Origin: Desulfobacterales bacterium
GTDB lineage: Bacteria > Desulfobacterota > Desulfobulbia > Desulfobulbales > BM004
Assembly (NCBI GenBank): GCA_021647905.1
Contig: JAKITW010000014.1
Span: 1 to 46,465 of the forward strand
Reading direction: 5' to 3'
Length of the DNA stretch: 46,465 bases
Made by a program: the position numbers and the translations under genes. The notes beneath the pieces were generated by a model, which worked only from the letters and a program-made list of their open reading frames with translations, was not told where the DNA came from and did not search any database. Below, one piece after another: positions 27,508 to 37,143 of the stretch (within the stretch, counting starts at the first letter, position 1; every line of letters starts with the position of its first letter).

Positions 27508-28324
27508 TCTCGGCAAACCTCCATACCAGGCGCTTGAATACCGTTTGGCCAAGAAAATATGTAAGGATCGCATAAGCAACACTTACACTGAAAAAATCAA
27601 TTGGCAGCACCCCATCCAGAAAAACACTGCGCCAACAGATGGTGGTCGCTGCCAGCGGGTTAAGATACAAGGCCCAGTGATATTGTTCCGGGACCATCTC
27701 CACCGGGAAAAGAACCGGGGTCAGGAAAAACCAGAGCATGAGTACCAGCGACGAGATGCGCTCCAAATCACGAAAAAACAGGTTCCAGGTCGCCAGCGTC
27801 AAGGAGAGCCCGTAGGTGAAGGCCAGTTGAACTCCTATCAGCAGCGGAATCTGGTAGAACCAGGAAAACGAAGGATAGACACGGTAATAGAGCATGAAAA
27901 CGATAATAACCGGAATCGCGGCGACAAAGTGGATGAGGTCGTTCAGCACCCCGGAGAATACGAGCAGTTCCCTGGGGAACCTGACCTTTTTTATCAGGCT
28001 GCTGTTGCCGAGGAAAAAGAAGTTGGATGCGGCCAACGAGTTTGAAAACCACTGCCAGGGGAACAGGCCGCAGATCAGGAAAAGCGCATAGTTGTCCATC
28101 TTGATGCGCATGACGATCTTGAACACGACAAAGTAAACCAGAGCGAAAACAAGGGGATGAAGGATGGACCAGGCATAGCCCAGAACGGTGCCCTTGTACC
28201 GTATCTTCAGTTCCTTCTCTACCAGAACCCGGATAAGGTCAAGATAGTACTGATATGAAGATGCACGCTTTGCCAATCTCATAGCGATATAGAATCCTTT
28301 CAGAAAGACCGCCCTCAACTCCAC
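27500..28324 (-). CDS. Polysaccharide-export ABC-2 permease (Wzm-like)
   Basis: 274 residues with about six membrane segments. YYLDLIRVLVEKELKIRYKGTVLGYAWSILHPL is the hallmark N-terminal segment of Wzm/TagG permeases. It pairs with the overlapping ATPase gene to flip lipid-linked polysaccharide across the inner membrane. Confidence 0.9.
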   Translation of the reverse strand: MELRAVFLKGFYIAMRLAKRASSYQYYLDLIRVLVEKELKIRYKGTVLGYAWSILHPLVFALVYFVVFKIVMRIKMDNYALFLICGLFPWQWFSNSLAASNFFFLGNSSLIKKVRFPRELLVFSGVLNDLIHFVAAIPVIIVFMLYYRVYPSFSWFYQIPLLIGVQLAFTYGLSLTLATWNLFFRDLERISSLVLMLWFFLTPVLFPVEMVPEQYHWALYLNPLAATTICWRSVFLDGVLPIDFFSVSVAYAILTYFLGQTVFKRLVWRFAEIV

Positions 28325-28493
28325 TTCAACCTTGGCACTTATAACACGTCAACATTGTTAAACAAAACATTTTCCTGCCCCCTGCTCAGTCGAACAGGTC
28401 TCGGCGAGCATCGCCTGCTTGACCTCGCTGAGCGAAACGAGACGACACCGGGGCACGGAAGAGGGCCGCTCTCCAGGCGCACCTTATTTCCTT

Positions 28494-30176
28494 TCAATAT
28501 AACTTGATGACCCGGACGCCTCCCGCCCGGTAGACCGACGGGAATTGTTCCTCATCCAGAACAGCGAAGTTGTTTTTTGAACCGAGAATCTTACGTATTT
28601 CGCTGTTAAACGGCTCAAAATAATAGCGCTCTTTATCCGGCAGGATCCTGAAATCCTGCTCCCGCACGATCAGATAATCAATGGAGTTGTTCCGACAGAA
28701 CTCGCGGACATCGTCCGGCTCCGCAGCATAATAGGCCTTGAAAAAGGCGGAGGTCCGGTCTTTGATCATCGACCAGTAGGGCTGAATCCAGGCATGGGAG
28801 AGTTCATAGGTGACAAATGCCCGGCGCCGGGAAAAGGTAAGCACATTATCCATCAATCCCGGATGCCCGGCGACCAGGCTGTCTATCGGGGTTGTTGCCA
28901 TGAAACGGTACAGAGGGGCCTGGGCGGAGTAGTCGTATATGCCCACCCCCTGCAACCTGAAGGCGGCGAACAGGATAAAAAGGGTGGTCAACAACGGGAA
29001 GGCGAGATGTTTCAGCCTTAACTCCTCGATGGTTATCCTGAGGCAGGTTGCCAGGGCCAGACAGTAGAAAAGGTTGAGAGAAAACTGGAGATACCGCCGG
29101 GGCACAAACAGTTTCAGCAGAAAAAAGTTGGCAAAAAGATAGAGTATCAGCGAAGCAACAAAAAGATAGGCAAAAACACGAAAATCCGTAATGTCGATAT
29201 CCTTCCATCGCCGAGTGACGGCGAAACCAACCAGCGCAACCACCAAGACCACACCGAACAAACCGGCCGTCAGTCCCCACTCCCGAAAAGGCAGGTTGAA
29301 AATCCAGGGACGGATCAACTCGTAAAAAAATGACGGCTGCGGCAGAAGCTCATAGCGGCCGGCGGCCGAATACTCTGCCAGTCCCTTCATCTCCGCCCGG
29401 GTGACCAGGTTGCCGAATTCCTGAGATTTGAAGAAAACATATTTCAGGGCCATCAATACAATTCCCGCCCCAACCGTAAGATTTGCCAGGAAGAGTCTGT
29501 TGAACTGTTTCCGCTGTGCACCGGTTGCCGCTTGCGGACGCAAAATCCTGTTCCCAATCAATCCACCATGGTTGTGGGCGATATAAAGGGCATGGGTCAG
29601 CAGACAAAGCAGAAAGATATAGGGATTGAATACCGACTGCAGCAATATAACTCCCCCGGCGGCCACCAGTCTTTGTCTGGCCAGGAAAAGCAGGTACCCG
29701 ATCAGCAAAGGATAGGCAAAAGACTGGGGCAGACCGCCGGATATCTTCATCATGAAGCCGCCGAAGAGAAAATAAACGCATACCGCAAGAAGTGGAGTCA
29801 GTCTATCTCGGAACATGCCGCGGGCCAGAGAGTAAAGAAGCCCGGCCGTCAGAACATAGAGCAGGCCGGCCAGCACCTTGGTGAATTGCACCGGATTCAT
29901 GAAATGTGATGCCGGCCAATATATGGCCTGTACGCCCCACGACACATAATTCCTGGCGTATCGGGCCAGGACGTCGCCCTGGTACAACCCCGGCTCCTGC
30001 CACTGCTGCATCCAGAAAATCTGCTGTCTGACATCGTCATTAATGACATAGGGTGAACTGATCGCACTCCAATGGGAGACGACATAGACAAAAAAGGCCG
30101 CGGAGAGCACATACCAGAGATCGCGGCGGCACTTACCAGATATGTCCTTCATGTTTTCATCGGATACGTTTTTCAT
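28494..30176 (-). CDS. Polytopic membrane protein, possible GT-C-fold glycosyltransferase
   Basis: 560 residues with about ten membrane helices and a soluble tail of about 130 residues. The first loop (SSPYVINDDVRQQIFWMQQW) has an acidic DD pair, a position often catalytic in membrane glycosyltransferases, so a role in glycan synthesis is possible. I do not recognise the exact family. It shares strand with the Wzm/Wzt pair, 169 bases upstream of Wzm. That spacer (28325-28493) contains only a weak CTCG/CGAG hairpin. Confidence 0.6.
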   Translation of the reverse strand: MKNVSDENMKDISGKCRRDLWYVLSAAFFVYVVSHWSAISSPYVINDDVRQQIFWMQQWQEPGLYQGDVLARYARNYVSWGVQAIYWPASHFMNPVQFTKVLAGLLYVLTAGLLYSLARGMFRDRLTPLLAVCVYFLFGGFMMKISGGLPQSFAYPLLIGYLLFLARQRLVAAGGVILLQSVFNPYIFLLCLLTHALYIAHNHGGLIGNRILRPQAATGAQRKQFNRLFLANLTVGAGIVLMALKYVFFKSQEFGNLVTRAEMKGLAEYSAAGRYELLPQPSFFYELIRPWIFNLPFREWGLTAGLFGVVLVVALVGFAVTRRWKDIDITDFRVFAYLFVASLILYLFANFFLLKLFVPRRYLQFSLNLFYCLALATCLRITIEELRLKHLAFPLLTTLFILFAAFRLQGVGIYDYSAQAPLYRFMATTPIDSLVAGHPGLMDNVLTFSRRRAFVTYELSHAWIQPYWSMIKDRTSAFFKAYYAAEPDDVREFCRNNSIDYLIVREQDFRILPDKERYYFEPFNSEIRKILGSKNNFAVLDEEQFPSVYRAGGVRVIKLY

Positions 30177-30238
30177 TTTTCAACGGCCGAGAGGTCTCCT
30201 CCCGCCGACAACTGGCCCGGCCCTTCACCCATCAATAT

Positions 30239-30323
30239 TTGATGAACCCGTAACAACCCGAAAGGCTTCAAATGCCACCCAATAAAATCAACAAGTACAA
30301 AACGAATCACGTCCGTGGAGCGG
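30239..30323 (-). repeat. 85-base dispersed repeat, copy B (inverted)
   Basis: The complement of this segment matches 18769-18854 (three mismatches, one indel). Just outside it, at 30230-30244, CATCAA-ATA-TTGATG forms a short perfect palindrome. An open frame of 104 codons runs across this repeat (30487-30173) but is not supported as a gene. Confidence 0.9.
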
Positions 30324-30697
30324 TAAACATTCAGTAACCCCCTCCTGTCGGGAAAGGGGTCTTCTTCTACCGACAGCCGCTCCATTGAGAAGGGCCGGCT
30401 GTTCATAAACAGGCTATCAAGCAGGAACTCGCTTCGCCGCAACGGCGATTCGGAAGCCATAAGCATATCCTGCCGAAGTTGTTTCAAATTCCGCTTTTGC
30501 CGTCACGGCCGCGGCTCAGGATCCGCTACACCGTTCGGTATAAGAAAACCCCTTTCCCGGTCCAACCTCAAACGTACGGGGTTTATCGAAACCTTACCCC
30601 CCTCTTTTTGCCGGCTCCACTTTACACCCCTGGTCCCGGGTGGTAAAGTTCTTGCCGATAATTCAACGTACGACTTCAAGAAACACGAGGTTCAGCC

Positions 30698-30919
30698 ATG
30701 CAGATCACCATCACCTACTGTGCCAAGTGAAACTATCGCCCCCGCGCTTCCAGGCTGGAAGAAGAACTGCAACGGGAGTTCAATGCCCGGGTAACCCTTG
30801 TCGCCGGTTCCGGCGGCATATTCGAGGTCGAGGCCGACGGGCGGCCGGTCTTTTCCAAGGCCGGCCGGGGCCGCTTCCCGGATGACGGCGAGATAGTCGC
30901 CCTGCTCACCGGCAAATAA
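30698..30919 (+). CDS. SelW/Rdx-type selenoprotein
   Basis: 73 residues with an in-frame UGA at codon 11 (30728). MQITITYCAK-U-NYRPRASRLEEEL gives the CxxU redox motif right after the first beta strand, as in selenoprotein W and the Rdx family. The tail EVEADGRPVFSKAGRGRFPDDGEIVALL is the typical Rdx ending (VxxDGxxVFSK). Probable thioredoxin-fold thiol/selenol redox protein; the partner is unknown. Gene callers will miss the N-terminus. It converges with the DtxR gene, leaving two bases between the stops. The ribosome site is weak (ACGAGG nine bases before the ATG). A SECIS-like hairpin supports Sec decoding. Confidence 0.88.
30728..30761 (+). promoter_or_regulatory. SECIS-like hairpin of the SelW-type gene
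   Basis: UGA 30728-30730 is followed by CTTCC-AGGCT-GGAAG (30747-30761), a perfect 5-bp stem (six if the A-U of the loop closes), with GG at 26-27 bases from the UGA. The loop is identical to that at 8293-8297. Confidence 0.82.
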
Positions 30920-30921
30920 GG

Positions 30922-31428
30922 TCACCCCTTGTTGCTCCGCTCAAGGGTAGCGGCAACGCACCGGCGGCATTGCTCCCCGGCCCGCCCCTTTTCACGGTAC
31001 TCGGCAAAACAGCGGAGCAGGTCCGCGCCGCCGCGCGGACACTCCTCGATAAAGGCGACAAACCTGGTCAACCGCTCGATGATCTCCGGCGGGGCCGCAT
31101 GCTCGACCCGGCAGGCGCCCTGTTCGGCGATTTTTTCGTTAATGGCCAATACCTTGATGAAAAAATCCTTCAGGGCCCTGTGGCGGCGAATCACGTCCCT
31201 GGCCGCCTCCTTGCCCGCCCCGGTCATGGTGATCACCTCGTAGGGGGCATAGTTGATCAACCCCTTTCTGGCCAGGGTCTGCAGGGCCTCGGTCACCGAG
31301 GCGCGGCTCACCTTGAGCCGGCCGGCGATCTCCTTGCCCCGGGCCACCTTCTTCTCGGCGATTATATGAAAAATGACCTCGATATAATCCTCGAGGCTGG
31401 CGCTGAGCGATGTATTTGTCGCTGTCAT
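30922..31428 (-). CDS. DtxR/MntR-family metal-dependent regulator
   Basis: 168 residues. The N-terminal winged helix (EDYIEVIFHIIAEKKVARGKEIAGRLKVSRASVTEALQTLARKGLI) and the dimerisation helix (AARDVIRRHRALKDFFIKVL) are typical of the iron- or manganese-responsive DtxR family. The C-terminus has a CRVEH motif and a CRRC pair. The start is ATG 31428; an open frame reaches 31596 but has no family-like sequence there. It converges with the SelW-like gene. The 31429-31790 spacer to recN holds both divergent promoters; I see no clear boxes in it. Confidence 0.85.
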   Translation of the reverse strand: MTATNTSLSASLEDYIEVIFHIIAEKKVARGKEIAGRLKVSRASVTEALQTLARKGLINYAPYEVITMTGAGKEAARDVIRRHRALKDFFIKVLAINEKIAEQGACRVEHAAPPEIIERLTRFVAFIEECPRGGADLLRCFAEYREKGRAGEQCRRCVAATLERSNKG

Positions 31429-31790
31429 TTCACCAGAGACTCCATGGTTGATGGGCTCGTAACAAAAAATTTTACCGCTGAGGACGCAGAGAAAACAGTT
31501 GACCAAGTCACGAAAAAAAATAACCCCGCTCACCGTGACAATCGCCGGGCGGGCAAGGTTTGACCCAAGGTTCCCTTTTCTTTGAAACAGCTGCAATTTA
31601 CCCTATTTCAAGCTCCAGTCAAGCCCGAATGGCCGGCCCGGGGTCCGGGGAACCGGATGCGCGCCCACGGATTTCCCTGGTCTCATCCTTGCATTCTTGA
31701 AAATTTCCAGTATAGATGTCATTCCATGGAGCCTGCCGCGCCCTCCGGTCCGGGCCGGCAACGCCTCTTCCCCTTGCCCTTGAGACCTGA

Positions 31791-33473
31791 ATGCTGCGCG
31801 AACTGATCATCAAAAACCTGGCCCTGATCGACTCGCTTCATCTCTGTTTCGATCCCGGCCTGACGGTACTCACCGGTGAGACCGGGGCCGGCAAGTCGAT
31901 CATCCTCCAGGCCCTGACCCTGCTGGCCGGCGGCCGGGCCTCGGCCGCCTGGGTCCGCAGCGGCTGCGACAGGGCCGGCGTGGAGGCGCTGTTTGAGATT
32001 CCTCAAGAACGCGATCATCTCCTGAAAAAGATCAACGACCAGGGGGTTGGGTGTGACAACGCCCTGATCGTAAAACGGGTTCTCGCCGCCAGCGGCAAAA
32101 GCCGGTACTATTTAAACGGCAGCGCAGCCACTGCCAGACAGGTTAGCGCAATTGTCGCCGATCTGGTCAGTATCGCCGGCCAGCACGACCAGCAACGGTT
32201 ACTGGCCCCGGCCCACCACCTTGATTTCATCGACGCGGCCGGCGACCTCTGGGGCCTGCGCCGGGAACTGGCCGAGCTTTTCGCAGACTGGAGCGAACTC
32301 AAGACCCGCTACCAGCGGCTGCTCAAACAGGAGCAGGAAAAGGAGCAGCGCCGTGATTTTCTCACCTTTCAGTGCAACGAGATCAAGGACGCCGGTCTCC
32401 TCCCCGGGGAAGACGAGGAACTGCAGAATGAAAAGGACCGGCTCAGGTCAGCGGATACCCTGAAACAGCTGGGCTGGGAATCCTACCACCAGCTGGCCGA
32501 CACGGTTGGTGATACCCTGCGGCAGGTGCGGCGCAAGGTGGAGCAGATCGGCGAGATCGACCGCTCGGCCGGAGAACTTGTTGAGGCGATCGTTGACAGC
32601 AGTTTCCAGGTCGAGGATCTGACCGAGCGGTTGCGGGGCTACCTTGACACGATTCCCGACGATCCCTCCCGGCTCGAGGAGGTGGATACCCGGATCGACC
32701 AGTTGCAGCGGCTGAAACGAAAGTACGGCGGCAGCCCGCCGACCCTGGAACAGGTCCTGGCCCACGGGTCGGCCTGCGCGCGGCAACTGAACGAACTGGA
32801 GACCATGGACCGGACCAGGGCGGAGCTGGCCGGTAAGCTGGGCAAGGCGGAAGAGATCCTGCGGGCAAAAGCGGCCCGGCTTTCCGCGGCCCGGCGGAAA
32901 CAGGCCGGTAAACTGGCCGCGGCCATGGAGCGCGAGCTGGCCTCGCTCAGCTTTGAACATACCTCCTTTGCAGTGGCCTTTGCCCCGGGCGCGAACCAAC
33001 TGGAGGAACTCACCCCCACCGGCTGGGACCTGCCGGAGTTCATGTTTTCGGCCAATCCCGGCGAACCGGTCAAACCCCTGGCCCAGATCGCCTCGGGCGG
33101 CGAGCTTTCCCGGTTGATGCTCGCCTTGAAATGTATCCTGGCCCGCAAGGACCAGGTGGAGACGGTGCTGCTTGACGAGGTTGACGCTGGAATCGGCGGC
33201 CGGGCCGCCGGGGCCCTGGCCGGAAAGATCAAGGAACTGGCCGGCCACCACCAGGTGCTCTGTATCACCCATCTCCCCCAGATCGCGGCCCGGGCCGACA
33301 GCCATTTCCTGGTGAGCAAGGGACAGAGCAACCGCCGGACCAGGACCGGGATATCCCGGCTCGACCGGCAACAACGGCTCCACGAGATAGCCCGGATGCT
33401 GGCCGGTGAAACAATCACCGGACCGACCCTGGACCATGCCCGGGAATTGCTGGCAAGGGACAGTGAACAGTGA
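31791..33473 (+). CDS. recN: DNA repair protein RecN
   Basis: SMC-like ATPase for double-strand break repair, 560 residues. Walker A GETGAGKSI near residue 35, FNGSAATARQV-type loop (YYLNGSAAT), a central coiled coil (about 165-370), then the signature SGGELSRLMLALK and Walker B TVLLDEVDAGIGG, ending with the family pattern QIAARADSHFLVSK. Full length. Confidence 0.97.
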   Translation: MLRELIIKNLALIDSLHLCFDPGLTVLTGETGAGKSIILQALTLLAGGRASAAWVRSGCDRAGVEALFEIPQERDHLLKKINDQGVGCDNALIVKRVLAASGKSRYYLNGSAATARQVSAIVADLVSIAGQHDQQRLLAPAHHLDFIDAAGDLWGLRRELAELFADWSELKTRYQRLLKQEQEKEQRRDFLTFQCNEIKDAGLLPGEDEELQNEKDRLRSADTLKQLGWESYHQLADTVGDTLRQVRRKVEQIGEIDRSAGELVEAIVDSSFQVEDLTERLRGYLDTIPDDPSRLEEVDTRIDQLQRLKRKYGGSPPTLEQVLAHGSACARQLNELETMDRTRAELAGKLGKAEEILRAKAARLSAARRKQAGKLAAAMERELASLSFEHTSFAVAFAPGANQLEELTPTGWDLPEFMFSANPGEPVKPLAQIASGGELSRLMLALKCILARKDQVETVLLDEVDAGIGGRAAGALAGKIKELAGHHQVLCITHLPQIAARADSHFLVSKGQSNRRTRTGISRLDRQQRLHEIARMLAGETITGPTLDHARELLARDSEQ

Positions 33474-33502
33474 CCCCTTACCCCTGAAGGAACATACCGA
33501 CC

Positions 33503-34522
33503 ATGAGTTCATCTTCGATAACCGCCCTGGCCCTCTTCTCCGGGGGCCTGGACAGCCTGCTCGCCTGCCGGACAGTGATGGCCCAGGGAATCCGGGTCCA
33601 GGCACTGAAATTCGTTACCCCTTTTTTCGGCTACGATCTCCTGGCCCGCGAACAAGAGTACATCCAGGAAGTAAAAGAGAAATATGACATCGATCTCCGG
33701 TTGATCGACGTTACCGGGCCCTACCTGGAGCTGCTCCGGGCCCCGGTCCACGGCTTTGGCAAACATTTCAATCCCTGCGTGGACTGCAAGATATTTCTTC
33801 TCTCCCGGGCCCGGCGAATGATGGACCGGTTCAAGGCCTCCTTCCTGATCACCGGCGAGGTGATCGGCCAGCGGCCCATGTCCCAGCGCCGCGACACCCT
33901 GTTTCTGATCCAGCGGGACAGCGGCTGCAAGGAGATCCTGGTCCGGCCGCTCTGCGCCAAAAATCTGCCCCCGACCAGACCGGAACTGGAGGGGCTGATC
34001 AACCGGGAACAGTTGCTGGGCTTCAGCGGCCGGGGCCGGTCGGCCCAGATGCAACTGGCGGCCGACCTCGGGATCAGCGATTATCCGAGCCCGGCCGGCG
34101 GCTGCACCCTTACCGATCCGGTCCTGGGCGAACGGATCAAGCGCTATTACCAAGCCAACGACACGGTCCGGGCCGAGGACATCCGGCTGCTCCTGGTGGG
34201 CCGGCAGTTTGTCCTTCCCCAAGGCGGCTGGCTGGCCATGGGCCGCAACCAGGCGGAAAACCAGCGGGTAGACGAACTGCGCCGGCCCGGCGACCTTATC
34301 CTCAATTGCGTTGACCGGCCAGGCCCCACCGGGCTCCTGCGCCGTTGCGGCGGCCGGGACGATCTCGACATTGCGGCCGGGATCATGGCCCGCTACGCAA
34401 AAAAAGGTCCCGGCCTCCCGGCCGGGACCCGGGTGGAGGTGGAGACAACACCCCCTGATAACATCATCAGCCTGACCGGCCACGCCCCGGCCGATGCGGA
34501 ACTTCTCGCCTGGCAGCGCTGA
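33503..34522 (+). CDS. PP-loop ATPase, tRNA-thiolation-like (MnmA/ThiI-related)
   Basis: 339 residues. ALFSGGLDSLLACR is the PP-loop SGGxDS motif of ATP pyrophosphatases that activate tRNA or other substrates for sulfur transfer. FNPCVDCKIFLLSRAR carries a CxxC, and GEVIGQRPMSQR is a family-specific segment. The C-terminal part (from about 230) resembles the small domain fused to such proteins in anaerobes. Often annotated as a thiouridylase, but the real substrate is not established. It starts 29 bases after recN, so probably the same transcript. Confidence 0.8.
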   Translation: MSSSSITALALFSGGLDSLLACRTVMAQGIRVQALKFVTPFFGYDLLAREQEYIQEVKEKYDIDLRLIDVTGPYLELLRAPVHGFGKHFNPCVDCKIFLLSRARRMMDRFKASFLITGEVIGQRPMSQRRDTLFLIQRDSGCKEILVRPLCAKNLPPTRPELEGLINREQLLGFSGRGRSAQMQLAADLGISDYPSPAGGCTLTDPVLGERIKRYYQANDTVRAEDIRLLLVGRQFVLPQGGWLAMGRNQAENQRVDELRRPGDLILNCVDRPGPTGLLRRCGGRDDLDIAAGIMARYAKKGPGLPAGTRVEVETTPPDNIISLTGHAPADAELLAWQR

Positions 34523-34965
34523 CCCGCCCCTGACCGGGAAGACCGGCAAGCTGGAATATCACCCCAAAGCGTCACGAATTCAGAAAATCAGCAGATTGAC
34601 ATTTACAAGCCCTCCCCTTTCGTGGTAGTTTTCAGGAGTACCATTTGTGCACGGCAGTTGATGTGTTACCTCTTTTGCCTGAGGGTAAACAATGCATCCC
34701 CAGCAGGCCGCTTACATACTGTTCCCTTTTCCAAAGGTACTGCTTTACCGTTGGCAATCCTTTCCTTTTTTTCCACCGCTGGCGCGCCTTTCCCTCACTC
34801 CCCCCCGGCCAACGCCTTATTTTCCCCGGCCAACGCCCTTACCACTGAAAAGATCACATATATTCCTTGATTTTTTATCCCTTGGAAGTACTAAGAGTAC
34901 ACACGGGTTCTGTCCAACCACGAGCAACAACTCCTTAAAAACCACATCAGCACAAGGGGGAGCGT
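34523..34965 (+). other. Leader region upstream of the hydrogenase operon
   Basis: 443 bases without a supported gene. A TTGACA at 34594-34599 has no matching -10 at the right distance. A short imperfect duplication, CCGGCCAACGCC, occurs near 34806 and 34829. The region must hold the hydrogenase promoter; no FNR-like or sigma54 box was found by eye. Confidence 0.5.
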
Positions 34966-36087
34966 ATGCGTAGCAGAGAGTCAGACAACAGTCTCGGTTT
35001 CGGAGGGGTGTCACGGCGGGACTTTCTCAAGGTATGTACCGCCGCGGCAGTCTACATGGGCCTGCCGGCAAGTTTCGGACCCAGAATAGCCGAGGCAGCC
35101 ACATCGGCCGCCAGGCGGCCCTCGGTGATCTGGCTCTCCGGCCAGGAATGCACCGGCTGCATCGAAACCCTGTTGCGGGCCACCCATCCCACCCTGGAAT
35201 CCCTGATCCTCAACCTGATCTCCCTTGATTATTCAGAGACCTTGAACGCCGGGGCCGGCCACCAGGCCGAGGAGTACCGGGCCAAGATGATAGAGGAGAA
35301 CAAGGGCAAATTCATCCTGGTGGTTGAGGGGTCGATCCCGGTCAAGGACGGCGGCGTCTACTGCAAGATCGCCGGCCGGCCGGTGCTGCAGATCCTGGAA
35401 GAGACCGCGCCCAAGGCAGCGGCGGTGATCGCCATCGGCTCCTGCTCCTCCTGGGGCGGGGTGGTCTCGACCCCGCCCAACCCCACCGGCGCCACCCCGG
35501 CGCACAAGATTCTGGCCGGCACCGGCATCCCGGTGATCAATATCCCGGGCTGCCCGCCCAGCCCCTATAACTTCCTGTCCACGGTGCTCTACTTCCTGAC
35601 CTTTAAAAAGCTGCCGCAACTGGACGACAAACTGCGGCCCAAGTTCGCCTACGGCCGGTTGATCCATGAAAACTGCGAACGGCGGCCCCACTTCGATGCC
35701 GGCCGCTTTGCCGAACAATTCGGCGATGATGGACACCGCCAGGGCTGGTGCCTGTACAAACTGGGCTGCAAGGGTCCGGAGACATACAACAACTGCCCGT
35801 CCCTGCAGTTCAACGACATGGGCGCCGGGACCTGGCCGGTGGGCACCGGCCACCCCTGTTTCGGCTGCTCTGAAAAGGGAGTGGGCTTTGTCACCCCGAT
35901 CTATTCCCCGGCCGAGGTACTCAACGTCACCCCGCCGGTCCAGTTTGCCCCGGCCGAGCCGGAGCAGGGCAAGGGGGCATCGACCCTGGCCGCGGCAGTG
36001 ATCGGCGCAGCGGTGGGCGCCGGCACGGTGGCCGTCGGCTTGAACCTTGGCAACAAATCCCACAACGGGGAAGACAAGGAGAGCTAG
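34966..36087 (+). CDS. [NiFe] hydrogenase small subunit, Tat-exported (Hyb/Hyn type)
   Basis: 373 residues. The twin-arginine signal is SRRDFLK (about residues 16-22). Cluster-binding segments SGQECTGCIE, IGSCSSWGG and GCPPSPYN follow, with Cys-rich regions near NCERRPHF and HPCFGCSEKG. A C-terminal hydrophobic helix (LAAAVIGAAVGAGTVAVGLNL) anchors it in the membrane, as in HybO. It transfers H2 electrons through three FeS clusters to HybA/HybB-type partners. GGGGGAG precedes the ATG. First gene of the order small subunit, HybA, large subunit, protease, HybB. Confidence 0.95.
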   Translation: MRSRESDNSLGFGGVSRRDFLKVCTAAAVYMGLPASFGPRIAEAATSAARRPSVIWLSGQECTGCIETLLRATHPTLESLILNLISLDYSETLNAGAGHQAEEYRAKMIEENKGKFILVVEGSIPVKDGGVYCKIAGRPVLQILEETAPKAAAVIAIGSCSSWGGVVSTPPNPTGATPAHKILAGTGIPVINIPGCPPSPYNFLSTVLYFLTFKKLPQLDDKLRPKFAYGRLIHENCERRPHFDAGRFAEQFGDDGHRQGWCLYKLGCKGPETYNNCPSLQFNDMGAGTWPVGTGHPCFGCSEKGVGFVTPIYSPAEVLNVTPPVQFAPAEPEQGKGASTLAAAVIGAAVGAGTVAVGLNLGNKSHNGEDKES

Positions 36088-36088
36088 G

Positions 36089-37075
36089 ATGGGTATCAAC
36101 AGGCGCGATTTCTTGAAAGTAACCGCCGGGAGCGGATTACTGCTGGCCGCCGATATATCGCCCGGCCTGGCCGCCGCTCCCAGGTCGCTGCCTCCGGACG
36201 CGGTGGGAATCCTCTACGACGCCACCCTCTGTATCGGCTGCAAATCCTGCATGGTGAACTGCAAGAAGTACAACAGCATGCCGGGCGGCGCCCTGCACCG
36301 CAAGGACGGCACCATTCCTTATGAATATCAAACCGCGGCCCGGATCTACGATGCACCCACGGATCTGTCCGACAAGACCCTGAACATCATAAAGGCCTAC
36401 CGGAGCGGCACCGGGCTGAACAAGGACCGGGAAGAAAACGGTTATTCCTTTGTCAGTCAGCACTGTCTCCACTGCCTGGACCCGGCCTGCGTGTCGGTCT
36501 GTCCGGTGGCAGCCCTGCACAAGGAGCCGGACACCGGGATCGTGGCCTATGCCGCGGAAAGATGCATCGGCTGCCGTTACTGCCAGGTGGCCTGTCCATT
36601 CGGCGTGCCCCGGTTCGAATGGGGCGAGAGTTCGCCCAAGATCGTCAAGTGTCAGCTCTGCCGGCACCGGATCGCCAAGGGCGGCTACTCGGCCTGCTGC
36701 GAATTCTGTCCCACCGGGGCCTCGCTGTTCGGCAAGGTAATTGACCTCCGTCAGGAGGCGATGCGACGGCTGGGCCTCAAGCCGGGCAGCTATTACGACT
36801 ATCCGCTGAACCGGCTCAACGCTGGCAGAACCATCCCCACCAAGGTAAGCGGTTACAACGATCACATCTACGGACTCACCGAGGCCGGCGGTACCCAGTA
36901 CATGCTCCTGGCCGGGGTGGGATTTGAAAAACTGGGATTCAACCCGCGGATCACCGGCCAGGCCTATCCGGAGCTGACCTGGGAATATATCGCCAAGGTC
37001 CCGGCCCTGGTCGCGTTACTGCTGCTCGGCGGGGCGGGGATTCATCTGCTGACCAGGGACAAGACGAACGAATAA
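36089..37075 (+). CDS. hybA: HybA-like periplasmic 4Fe-4S ferredoxin subunit
   Basis: 328 residues from ATG 36089, which follows GGAGAG and the small-subunit stop by one base. Tat motif NRRDFLK at 4-10. Four ferredoxin motifs: CIGCKSCMVNCKK, CLHCLDPACVSVCP, CIGCRYCQVACPFG and CQLCRHRI..CCEFCPTG. A C-terminal hydrophobic helix (PALVALLLLGGAGIHLL) anchors it. It relays electrons from the hydrogenase to the NrfD/HybB membrane subunit and the quinone pool. Confidence 0.95.
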   Translation: MGINRRDFLKVTAGSGLLLAADISPGLAAAPRSLPPDAVGILYDATLCIGCKSCMVNCKKYNSMPGGALHRKDGTIPYEYQTAARIYDAPTDLSDKTLNIIKAYRSGTGLNKDREENGYSFVSQHCLHCLDPACVSVCPVAALHKEPDTGIVAYAAERCIGCRYCQVACPFGVPRFEWGESSPKIVKCQLCRHRIAKGGYSACCEFCPTGASLFGKVIDLRQEAMRRLGLKPGSYYDYPLNRLNAGRTIPTKVSGYNDHIYGLTEAGGTQYMLLAGVGFEKLGFNPRITGQAYPELTWEYIAKVPALVALLLLGGAGIHLLTRDKTNE

Positions 37076-37143
37076 GGCCGGACAAGCCGGCGTAATGGTG
37101 AGTTCATCCACTCGGTATTAATGATTTCGGGAGGAAACAATAC

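Noticed and set aside
30173-30487. 104-codon frame next to the membrane protein gene
   Set aside because: It is built largely from the 85-base dispersed repeat and the other copy of that repeat has a frameshift.
31429-31596. N-terminal extension of the DtxR gene to 31596
   Set aside because: The extra residues do not fit the family, which begins with the helix after MTATNTS.
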